Origin: Acidobacteriota bacterium
Lineage (GTDB): Bacteria; Acidobacteriota; UBA6911; RPQK01; JADFOI01
Assembly (NCBI GenBank): GCA_027295745.1
Contig: JAPUKI010000027.1
Coordinates: 1-12,104, forward strand
DNA: 12,104 nt
Reading direction: 5' to 3'
Notes under the pieces: model-generated
What the model saw: the letters and a program-made list of their open reading frames with translations, nothing else
Told to the model about the DNA's origin: nothing
Database searches by the model: none
Shown here: positions 1 through 7,087 of the stretch, piece by piece
How positions within the stretch are numbered: the stretch's first letter is position 1
Layout: every line of letters starts with the position of its first letter
Made by a program: the position numbers and the translations under genes

Positions 1-304
1 TATCACACCGTTAACATGGTCTATAAAATCCAAAAAATTGGACACTAGGGCCAATCGCGCAATCTGCTGTTCTTTCTTTTTCTCCTTTACGATCAACCAG
101 TTAAGTGAAATATACCGTCCTTGGAACCTGACTTGCTTACAAATGCAATACATTCAGCGTGCCTTGCTTGCAAATGCAATGAATTCAGGCAGAGAAGAAA
201 ATAGAATGATGAGTCCAATGACTTACTTGAAAGGGATGTGGTCTAGTGCAGTTTGACCAACCTCGAGCTTCAGGTATCAAGTCTGTGTGCTCAAAAAAAA
301 ACAG
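1..304. other. gene-free upstream region
   Basis: No convincing gene is seen here on either strand. The sequence is more A/T-rich than the genes that follow. The only reading frame of any length begins with TTG at 38, has no Shine-Dalgarno sequence and gives an undistinguished 72-residue product. The region holds a tandem repeat pair (132-188) and a short TCCAA-aaaa-TTGGA inverted repeat (29-42). It is best read as the regulatory region ahead of the receptor gene, possibly with the end of an unseen upstream unit. Confidence 0.6.
132..188. repeat. two tandem 26-bp direct repeats, 31-bp period
   Basis: The copies at 132-157 and 163-188 match at 23 of 26 positions. Each contains a 12-bp palindrome-like core. 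In copy 2 it is the perfect TTGCAaaTGCAA (168-179); in copy 1 it is TTACAAATGCAA (137-148), with one arm mismatch. The 31-bp spacing is close to three helical turns, so two bound dimers would sit on the same DNA face. It lies about 120-170 bp upstream of the predicted -35 box. It may be a tandem binding site for a regulator of the receptor gene; the regulator is unknown. Confidence 0.55.
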
Positions 305-333
305 TTGACAGGATCACGATTCAAGACTCTAAT
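305..333 (+). promoter_or_regulatory. sigma70-type promoter of the receptor gene
   Basis: A perfect -35 hexamer TTGACA (305-310) is followed by a 17-bp spacer and TCTAAT (328-333), five of six matches to the -10 consensus. Transcription would begin near 340, leaving a leader of about 160 nt before the ATG at 503. It is the best promoter match I found in the window, and its position and direction fit the receptor gene. The leader also contains a 6-bp TACTTT/AAAGTA stem (466-485) just before the ribosome binding site. Confidence 0.7.
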
Positions 334-352
334 AGGTCTAACATTTAGACCT
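334..352. promoter_or_regulatory. palindromic operator candidate at the transcription start
   Basis: The perfect inverted repeat AGGTCTAAcatTTAGACCT has 8-bp arms and a 3-bp centre. It begins at the base after the -10 box and spans the expected start near 340. A dimeric repressor bound here would block polymerase, so the position suggests negative control. A hairpin at the 5' end of the transcript is the alternative reading. No regulator gene is in the window. Confidence 0.6.
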
Positions 353-502
353 CGAAAACTTTCGATGCCTCTAGCAGGGGGTGATGTTGCATTCTTTTAG
401 CTTCGAACGAACTTTGTCCTTAACAACCCCGAAAGGGTGTGGGTGACCTTTCTGCGCCCACTTCTTACTTTTGGGGAACAAAGTAGTTTAAAGGAGGGGG
501 AG

Positions 503-3500
503 ATGGAAAGAAGATCAAAATTGACGCACCAGGCGATCCAAGTTTCTAGTTTGATGAGGCTGAGTTGGGGACTGCTGGTATTCATGCTTTCCGGCTCTCT
601 GGCCATGGCTCAACTGACCAGAGGCAACATTTCCGGAACGGTGACCGACCAGACCGGTGGCACCGTGCCGGGGGCTGAGATCACGATCACGAACGTGAAC
701 ACGGGAGTGACGCGGGAGACAGTTACGGCTGACTCAGGCCGATACGAGGCTCTGAGCCTGCCAGCAGGGAATTATGAAATCAGAGCTTCGCTAACCGGGT
801 TTCAAACCAGCATCCGAGCCGGGATTACGTTGACAGTAGGCCGCACGGCCGTGGTGGACCACATCCTGCAAGTGGGCGAGGTGACGGAAGCTGTCATCGT
901 CACTGAGGAGGCCGCTTTCGTGGAGACAACCACCGCCACGGTGTCCCAAGTGGTGAATCAGCAGCAGGTCGAGGACCTGCCGCTCCCCGGCCGGGACATG
1001 ATGGAGTTGGCGTTTTTGCAGCCGGGCGTACTCCGCATCGCACAGCGCAACGATCAGCGTGGCTTCAGTGGCATGGGCGAGAAGATGACTGTGGCTGGGG
1101 CCCGGGGGCAGCAGAATAACTTTCTTATTGACGGGGTTTCCAACAACGATCTTTCCGGCAATCCGCAGGGAGCTTCCGGGGCTTTCCTGGGGGCGGAAAG
1201 CGTCCAGGAGTTCCAGATTATTACCAACAACTATTCGGCCGAATACAGAAGCCAGGCCGGGGCGATTGTCAGCGCGGTCACCAAATCGGGGACCAATGCG
1301 CTGCACGGCTCTCTTTTTTGGACTCATCGCAACGACAACCTGGACGCAGCCAGGTGGGAGGACAACGCCTTTGGCGGGGTCAAGCCCGAATTCAAACGCA
1401 ACCAGTTCGGCGGCTCGCTGGGAGGCCCCATCGTGCCGGATCAGACCTTTTTCTTTGGCAGCTACGAGGGGTTGCGGGAAAGGTTGGATCGAACGGAGGT
1501 CATCCGGATTCTACACCCGGATGTCCTTCAAGGGATTATAGGTTCCGACCCAGCTATTCCTATTGACCCGGATATCCAGCCGTATCTGGCCATTATGCCC
1601 GTTGGCGGCGGGAAGTTTCCGATATTGGAGGATTTCGGAGATGGAACGGTGAGGAGTGCCGGCACATCAAGCATACCCACCGACGACGACTTTTTGGTCT
1701 TCAAAATAGACCACCAATTATCGGGCACTCACAGCCTCTCGGGGACCTACAACTATAATGACAGTATCCGTCAGCCCTTCGAGGTCTTTGGTGGCTTAGG
1801 AGATGGGTCGCCCGACGGCCTTACCAGCACCAAGCATGTTTTTGGGGTGTACCTCAACAGCGTCATTTCGCCCACGACTCTCAATGAGTTTAGGGTGGGT
1901 TACAGCTTCAGCGACATTCAAAACGATCTAACCGGCATCACCGATGACTTCACCGGGCTTCAGTTCCATCCCGACCGGGAACTCATGGGCCGAATAGAAG
2001 TGGGGGAGGCGACCAACGTCGGATGGGAGAATCTTGAAACCAACTACACACAAAAAGGCCTTACCTTTAAGGACGACCTGTCGCTGGGCTACGGGAACCA
2101 TTCCCTTCAGATTGGGGTGGAAGTCACCCGCAACCGGTTCAACCAAAGGAGCTGCTCCAGCGGATGCAACGGATTGTTCGAATTCGGTGATGTGGAAGAT
2201 TTTCTGGAAAATAAACCGAAGGACCTTGAGATGTATGCTCCGGGCCGTGACACTCCGGATCGCGGATTCTCGCAACTGGGCTTTGGCGCCTATATTCAGG
2301 ACAATTGGCAGGTGAGACCCTCCTTCACTCTGAACCTGGGACTGCGGTACGAGTTTGTAACCGTTCCCAAAGAAGACGACGAGCAGATTGCCAATATCGT
2401 CAGCTTCACAGATGAGAACATGTCTTTACCGGCCTCCCAAATACCGAATTTCCCGGGTGAAGACCCTCCGTTCGCAGGAACCATTGACAGTTTATATACC
2501 AATGCCACGCTGAAGAGCTTCAGCCCCCGCATAGGATTTGCCTGGGCCCCCGACTCAAGAACCTCTATCCGCGCAGGGGTTGGCATCTTTTACGACCATC
2601 CCAGGCTCTACCACATCCGAACCACCATGCAGGAACTGTATCCGTACTCTGTGGTAGGGGAGCCTAGCGATGACGATTCCCAAGACGCGTTTGCCGACGA
2701 TCCCTTGGTATATGAGGGTAGTACACTAAGGGGTACAACGATTGATACGCTGCGGATGTTCCACCAAGAGGATGCCGGACGGACCCCTGCCGAAGTGTTT
2801 GCACCGCTTCTCTTCAGGATCCCGAACGCTCGACACCCGTTCTATCAACAAGAGAATGCCACGATCTATAAGTGGAGCTTGACCTTGCAGCGGGAGGTGG
2901 GCGATTGGGTATTTTCGGCGGACTACACCGGATCGAGTGGCGTACACTTGTGGGTGCAAAACGCTTCCAACCTCAGGAGATGGGTGGGGTGGCCCTTGAA
3001 TCCCGCGGCAGGGACAGAGAAGCAATGGGTGCGTGACGCAAATGGCGATGAGGCCGAACGGATCCTTCCAGCAATTGGCGAGCTCCGAACTCAAGCTCCA
3101 GACGGGAACAGTTCCTATCACGGCCTGGCCCTGAGCGCGAACAAACGGTTCAGCCGCGGCTTCCGGGCTCAGTTTGCCTACAACTACTCCAAAGCGATCG
3201 ATGATGGTGCCGGGTTGGGCAACAATACGGAGAACCTTACCCAAGGTCTCCGAGGGATCTATTTCTGGGATATGCATTTGAGGAAGGCTCTCTCTCAGCA
3301 GGACATCCGGAATAGCCTCGTCTCCAATTTCAGCTATGAACTTCCCAGAGGGGATTATGGCGGAATCGGGGGCGGGTTTCTGAATGGATGGAAAATCAAT
3401 GGGATCCTATCCCTCCTCGATGGTACCCCGCTTACCATAATCGATGACAGTCGTGAGCAGCGTAGTCTGATCGGAGATCGTTCAAATCTGTTGGTGAATC

Positions 3501-4012
3501 TGGTCCCGGGCGGGAACCGTAATCCCGTACTGGGTACGCCATCGGACGGGAAAAAATATTATTTCGACCCATCGCAGTTCATCCCTTCGGTTTGCCGGGC
3601 GGGCGTGTACTGTTTCGAAAACACGGGGGTAGACAGCGACGGCTTCCCAATCATAGTGCCGGACAGTAGAGGCAGGGAGAGGCCGGAATGCCTAGGCGAC
3701 GAGCCGGGGGAAGAAGACCTCGGTTGCCGGCCCGGCTATTTCGGCAGTAATAGCTTTGGCACCCTGACCTCTCCGGGCCTTTTCACCTTCGATTTTTCGA
3801 TCCTCAAGGACTTCAACGTAACGGAAACCAGCCGCATCCAGTTTCGGGCGGAGTTCTTCAATATATTCAACCGGCCCAATTTCGGAGCGCCGGGCGGGGA
3901 TGACATCGAACTCTTTAAGGACCGAGGAGCACCGGATCCCACTGAGGCCGAGATTACTGAAACCTACACCTCGGCGCGGCAGATTCAGTTCAGCTTGAAG
4001 TTCCTCTTCTAG
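503..4012 (+). CDS. Oar-like TonB-dependent outer-membrane receptor
   Basis: Predicted 1169-residue outer-membrane beta-barrel for TonB-driven uptake or surface binding of a large substrate. The ATG at 503 is preferred because AAGGAGG lies 5 nt upstream (491-497) and a signal peptide starts there; the frame is open back to a GTG at 437. Residues 1-36 form the signal peptide, cut at AMA|Q. Residues 37 to about 125 are a carboxypeptidase-regulatory (Ig-like) domain, with ISGTVTDQTGGTVPGAEI and LPAGNYEI. A plug domain follows (about 126-265; LPLPGRD, NNFLIDG, EYRSQAGA). The barrel opens with KSGTNALHGSLFWTHRN (261-277) and FFFGSYEGLR (316-325), both typical of the Oar-like group. The last strand ends in aromatic QIQFSLKFLF, as expected for BAM-dependent barrel insertion. 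Length is normal for the group. The ligand cannot be deduced. It is first in a co-directional set with an M24-like lipoprotein and a propeller. Confidence 0.93.
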   Translation: MERRSKLTHQAIQVSSLMRLSWGLLVFMLSGSLAMAQLTRGNISGTVTDQTGGTVPGAEITITNVNTGVTRETVTADSGRYEALSLPAGNYEIRASLTGFQTSIRAGITLTVGRTAVVDHILQVGEVTEAVIVTEEAAFVETTTATVSQVVNQQQVEDLPLPGRDMMELAFLQPGVLRIAQRNDQRGFSGMGEKMTVAGARGQQNNFLIDGVSNNDLSGNPQGASGAFLGAESVQEFQIITNNYSAEYRSQAGAIVSAVTKSGTNALHGSLFWTHRNDNLDAARWEDNAFGGVKPEFKRNQFGGSLGGPIVPDQTFFFGSYEGLRERLDRTEVIRILHPDVLQGIIGSDPAIPIDPDIQPYLAIMPVGGGKFPILEDFGDGTVRSAGTSSIPTDDDFLVFKIDHQLSGTHSLSGTYNYNDSIRQPFEVFGGLGDGSPDGLTSTKHVFGVYLNSVISPTTLNEFRVGYSFSDIQNDLTGITDDFTGLQFHPDRELMGRIEVGEATNVGWENLETNYTQKGLTFKDDLSLGYGNHSLQIGVEVTRNRFNQRSCSSGCNGLFEFGDVEDFLENKPKDLEMYAPGRDTPDRGFSQLGFGAYIQDNWQVRPSFTLNLGLRYEFVTVPKEDDEQIANIVSFTDENMSLPASQIPNFPGEDPPFAGTIDSLYTNATLKSFSPRIGFAWAPDSRTSIRAGVGIFYDHPRLYHIRTTMQELYPYSVVGEPSDDDSQDAFADDPLVYEGSTLRGTTIDTLRMFHQEDAGRTPAEVFAPLLFRIPNARHPFYQQENATIYKWSLTLQREVGDWVFSADYTGSSGVHLWVQNASNLRRWVGWPLNPAAGTEKQWVRDANGDEAERILPAIGELRTQAPDGNSSYHGLALSANKRFSRGFRAQFAYNYSKAIDDGAGLGNNTENLTQGLRGIYFWDMHLRKALSQQDIRNSLVSNFSYELPRGDYGGIGGGFLNGWKINGILSLLDGTPLTIIDDSREQRSLIGDRSNLLVNLVPGGNRNPVLGTPSDGKKYYFDPSQFIPSVCRAGVYCFENTGVDSDGFPIIVPDSRGRERPECLGDEPGEEDLGCRPGYFGSNSFGTLTSPGLFTFDFSILKDFNVTETSRIQFRAEFFNIFNRPNFGAPGGDDIELFKDRGAPDPTEAEITETYTSARQIQFSLKFLF

Positions 4013-4041
4013 TTTCTGGATTCGAATCTCGGAAGCTCCAG

Positions 4042-4081
4042 GCGGCCCCAGAGCCTACCAGCCCTGGGGCCGCTTTTCTTT
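4042..4081 (+). terminator. intrinsic terminator between receptor and M24-like gene
   Basis: Perfect 10-bp arms GCGGCCCCAG (4042-4051) and CTGGGGCCGC (4064-4073) enclose a 12-nt loop and are followed directly by TTTTCTTT (4074-4081). It lies 29 nt after the receptor stop codon. The T tract ends 2 nt before the Shine-Dalgarno AAGGAGG (4084-4090) of the next gene. Unless an unseen promoter serves the downstream genes, they depend on read-through and would be expressed less than the receptor. Confidence 0.9.
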
Positions 4082-4095
4082 GTAAGGAGGTTTCT

Positions 4096-5442
4096 ATGCT
4101 TGGAGAAATGGATAGGCGTCCCGGAGAGGAAGGGTTGTCGCGCCGGGATTTACTGGGGGGCGGGATTGCCGCCTCCCTGGCCGCGGCGGTCCTTTCCGGC
4201 TGCGGCGAAGGAGGCCAGCCGACGGGCAGCGCCGTCGGCAATGGAGTGGGCGGTTTATCACCCGTCACGATGCCCAAGGGCTTTTCCCGGGAAGAGCTCA
4301 TGCGGCGCTGGCAGTTGGTTCGCGAGAAGATGAGAGAGCAGCGGTTCGATTGCCTGATTACTTCACAGCAGGCTGAAAACAACGCCGACGTGAGGTACCT
4401 GACCGATAGCCGCGACGCTCCCGAGTGGGTTATTTTCCCGCTGGAAGGTAACCTGACGGCCATCTTTGACGGGGCAAGAGCAGCGCGAGAGATGGAGCCC
4501 AAGAAAGATTGGGGCATGAATGTGCGGACAGATTTGGAGGGGCCGAGGTCAGCCCAACTGATTGCCGGCCTGCGCGAATTGAACATGACTCAGGCTCGCA
4601 TTGGGGTGGGCAATCTCTCCGGAGGGCTCCGAGACCCTGAGGGGGGGATGAGTTATACGACTTTCGACCGGGTGCGCAGGGCTTTGCCCCGAGCCACTTT
4701 TGAATCGGCCTCCGACCTTCTGATGCGCGTCAAGCTCGTCCACAGCGAAGAAGAGATTGCGGTGTTTCAAAAGGTGAGCGATGTCAGCGAGGCGGGTCTC
4801 CAGGCGATGATGGAAACGGCCCGTCCCGGCGTCATGCACCGGGACGTATGGGTACACATGTACCACACCATGCTAGCAGCCTCCGGGGAGCCCCCTTCCC
4901 GTCTGTCCTTCACCGCCGGAGGGGCGGGCAACGTCACCCGGGGCTTCCCTGTTGACGAGGTTCTGCCTTCTGGCCAGATCATGGGCCAGGAGATCGACGG
5001 GACTGTCCTGGGAATCCGCTCGCAAGTCAACCACTCCGTCTGTCTCGGCTCTCCGGCTCCGGCCGATTGGGTTCCTGCCGCAGAGTACTGTTTTGAGATA
5101 TTTAACGGAATGGTGGATTGGATCGCTCCCGGAAAGAGCTTCCAGGGCCTGACCGAGTTTTACCGCCAAAAGGTGCAGCAACGAGCGGGAGAGAACGTTC
5201 GCTTTGGGGGCGTACTGGTTCATACTGGCGGGTGGGGGGATGGTCCTCGCCTGGGAGTAGACCGGACGGAAGGATTGGATGACCTGTTGATCGAGACCGG
5301 AATGATCTTCACGCTGAAGCCCAACATGCCGATCCGGGATACTACGCTAGACGCTCGCTTTGGCGATGCGGTCCTGGTGACCGAAAGGGGTGCCCGCCGC
5401 CTGGGCAAGCGCAACCTCGAAGTGATTACCCTCGGCGCTTAG
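4096..5442 (+). CDS. Tat-exported M24-fold lipoprotein, metal ligands apparently lost
   Basis: 448 residues. The ATG is supported by AAGGAGG 5 nt upstream. The N-terminus has a twin-arginine motif SRRDLL (15-20), a hydrophobic stretch and lipobox LSGC (C36), so it is probably a Tat-exported lipoprotein. Residues about 64-205 resemble the creatinase/prolidase N-terminal domain (RWQLVREKM, FDCLIT, VRYLTDSRDAPEW). Residues about 215-448 resemble the pita-bread M24 domain (LVHSEEEIAVFQK, ETGMIFTLKP, GDAVLVTERGARRLG). By-eye alignment to the five usual metal ligands (Asp, Asp, His, Glu, Glu) gives E299, Q310, W380, K408 and G423, and the conserved catalytic His is replaced by Arg (R282). A canonical Xaa-Pro metallopeptidase is therefore unlikely. 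It may be a metal-free hydrolase, as creatinase is, or a binding protein. It lies 83 nt after the receptor, across a terminator. A paralogue starts at 11363. Confidence 0.87.
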   Translation: MLGEMDRRPGEEGLSRRDLLGGGIAASLAAAVLSGCGEGGQPTGSAVGNGVGGLSPVTMPKGFSREELMRRWQLVREKMREQRFDCLITSQQAENNADVRYLTDSRDAPEWVIFPLEGNLTAIFDGARAAREMEPKKDWGMNVRTDLEGPRSAQLIAGLRELNMTQARIGVGNLSGGLRDPEGGMSYTTFDRVRRALPRATFESASDLLMRVKLVHSEEEIAVFQKVSDVSEAGLQAMMETARPGVMHRDVWVHMYHTMLAASGEPPSRLSFTAGGAGNVTRGFPVDEVLPSGQIMGQEIDGTVLGIRSQVNHSVCLGSPAPADWVPAAEYCFEIFNGMVDWIAPGKSFQGLTEFYRQKVQQRAGENVRFGGVLVHTGGWGDGPRLGVDRTEGLDDLLIETGMIFTLKPNMPIRDTTLDARFGDAVLVTERGARRLGKRNLEVITLGA

Positions 5443-5452
5443 TACTCTCCTG

Positions 5453-5473
5453 CGCTTGGGGGGACCCCTAGCG
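5453..5473 (+). other. intergenic hairpin without T tract
   Basis: CGCT-t-GGGG-gga-CCCC-t-AGCG can fold as two 4-bp stems separated by a single T/T mismatch. It lies 10 nt after the M24-like stop codon and 50 nt before the next ATG. No T-run follows, so it is unlikely to be an intrinsic terminator. It could stabilise or separate transcript segments within the operon, or be incidental. Confidence 0.35.
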
Positions 5474-5523
5474 GAGCTGTCGCATTGCCGCAGAACAGGG
5501 TCGACATCCGGAGAGGAGGAACG

Positions 5524-7050
5524 ATGAGTTTGCTTTGGAGAGTTGGGGCACCCTTACTGAAGGTGCTCTTGGTCCTGCTGGCTATTTACTTCACTGGGTC
5601 CTTTCAGCTTATCGCTCAGACTGTCTATCCGCAAAGGTCTCAGCCCCAAGGCGGGGACCGGCGGGGCACTTACTTAGAGCCGGATGAGCAGATCCCTCTC
5701 TATAAAGATCCGAAGTTATACCTACACAACATGGAGCTTCTGGCTCACGTCCCTGAGGGTGTGAGGTTGCAGATGATGACGGTTGGGGGACAGCGTTATC
5801 TTGTCGGAGGAAACGTGCTGGATGTCACCGATCCCAAGAATCCGGTGATCGTTGCCCGCAATGTCCCGAGGGGGGAGGTGGCCTATAACCAGGCGATGAA
5901 GAAGTGGATCTTAATGAGGACGGACTCGTGCTGCTCAGCCAGACAGGAGTATATGCAGCCTGGGAGTCAACATCCAGAATCTGTGCGCCCTGAGGGCCGC
6001 CTCGGGGTGACGTTCTTTGACATCACCGATCCCCGCAATCCGGTAGAAATTTCCCATTATGATACCGGTTGGCCTGGGGCAGGTGCGCATTCAGACGGCA
6101 ACTATTATGACGGGGGTCGCTACGCATACATCGCAGCGTCTGTTGAGGGAACCCGAGGCCAGCGGCCCTTTCATCGCACCAGTCGGATTTTGGTCGTATT
6201 GGATGTCTCAGATATGAGCAATCCGCGGGAGATATCGCGGTGGTGGGTACCAGGACAGATGTTGGGGGAAGAATCGGAGTTTCAGAGCTGGCCTGAGGCG
6301 GGGCCCCATTGGTTGAAGGAGGTATGGGAGCCCGGGTTGATTTACCACTGGGCAACCTTTCACGGTCCTTGCTATGTGCCGAAGCGCGTTGAGGACGGCG
6401 GCAATCGTGCCTATTGTGCCTATGGAGCGCTGGGAGCAATTGTCCTGGATTTGTCAGATATTCGTAACCCCATGGAGGTTACTCGGGTGGATATTTCACC
6501 TCCTTTTGATGGGGGAGTCCCTGTGCACAATGCCTATCCCATGCTGGAACGGAAGCTGATGTTTATTAACGGTGAGAACACATACTGGGACTGTCATGAA
6601 GGGATTGTGATGCCGTGGGTCGTAGATATGCGTGCCGAGCGTCATCCGGTGACGATTGCCAGTTTTCCCGTTCCGAAGCCGCCGCCAGAGGCGCCTTATA
6701 ATGACTTCTGTTTTCGAGGCGGTCGTTTCGGAACACACCACGTGCACGATTTCAAGGCTCCTGGAAAGCCGCGCATAGATCTGATGGGTTACAGCTGGTT
6801 CACGGGCGGTTTTCGACTCTATGATGTCTCCAACCCCTTTCGACCCGAAGAGGTAGCGTGGATCGTTCCACCTCAAGGGGAGTGGAGAGGGACGGAGAAA
6901 GGCTTCATCGAGTGGGACCGAAAAATCATCCATGTCCGCACCGATACTGGCTTGTATATCCTTTCTTCTCCCGTTTTGGGGGAGCCGATTCTCGGCCCTC
7001 TGGAAGCCAGACAGTGGTCGGCAGAGGGCCTGAATATCGGTGCGCAATAG
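5524..7050 (+). CDS. secreted LVIVD-type beta-propeller protein
   Basis: 508 residues from the ATG at 5524, supported by GAGGAGGA (5513-5520). An in-frame TTG at 5485 has no ribosome site and lies ahead of the signal peptide. Residues 1 to about 31 form a Sec-type signal peptide (hydrophobic LLKVLLVLLAIYF, cleavage near LIA|QT). At least six blade motifs follow: VLDVTDPKNP (98-107), FFDITDPRNP (164-173), VLDVSDMSNP (225-234), VLDLSDIRNP (307-316), VVDMRAERHP (366-375) and LYDVSNPFRP (432-441). This is the LVIVD-repeat pattern of a six- or seven-bladed propeller. All six mature cysteines (C136, C137, C283, C298, C357, C396) are shared with the paralogue at 8920-10485. LVIVD proteins are usually extracellular and of unknown role; binding is more likely than catalysis. 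The gene lies 81 nt after the M24-like gene, probably in the same operon. Confidence 0.85.
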   Translation: MSLLWRVGAPLLKVLLVLLAIYFTGSFQLIAQTVYPQRSQPQGGDRRGTYLEPDEQIPLYKDPKLYLHNMELLAHVPEGVRLQMMTVGGQRYLVGGNVLDVTDPKNPVIVARNVPRGEVAYNQAMKKWILMRTDSCCSARQEYMQPGSQHPESVRPEGRLGVTFFDITDPRNPVEISHYDTGWPGAGAHSDGNYYDGGRYAYIAASVEGTRGQRPFHRTSRILVVLDVSDMSNPREISRWWVPGQMLGEESEFQSWPEAGPHWLKEVWEPGLIYHWATFHGPCYVPKRVEDGGNRAYCAYGALGAIVLDLSDIRNPMEVTRVDISPPFDGGVPVHNAYPMLERKLMFINGENTYWDCHEGIVMPWVVDMRAERHPVTIASFPVPKPPPEAPYNDFCFRGGRFGTHHVHDFKAPGKPRIDLMGYSWFTGGFRLYDVSNPFRPEEVAWIVPPQGEWRGTEKGFIEWDRKIIHVRTDTGLYILSSPVLGEPILGPLEARQWSAEGLNIGAQ

Positions 7051-7087
7051 TTTGAAGAGTGTGAATGAGGAGCTCACTGCCTACAAC

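Noticed and set aside
38..256. 72-residue plus-strand frame at the left edge
   Set aside because: Starts with TTG, has no ribosome site, and the product has no recognisable domain or signal; composition looks like non-coding DNA.
437..502. Upstream GTG start for the receptor
   Set aside because: It has no Shine-Dalgarno sequence and adds 22 residues ahead of the signal peptide; the ATG at 503 has AAGGAGG at 5-nt spacing.
791..1327. Long antisense frame within the receptor gene
   Set aside because: It is a shadow of the receptor frame, without its own start signals or family features.
5453..5473. Terminator after the M24-like gene
   Set aside because: The hairpin has a mismatch and no T tract follows, so it is listed only as a hairpin.
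5485..5523. TTG start for the first propeller
   Set aside because: No ribosome site, and the added residues precede the signal peptide; GAGGAGGA supports the ATG at 5524.
7051..7087. Bidirectional terminator between the convergent genes
   Set aside because: The 37-bp gap has no stable hairpin and no T tract on either strand.
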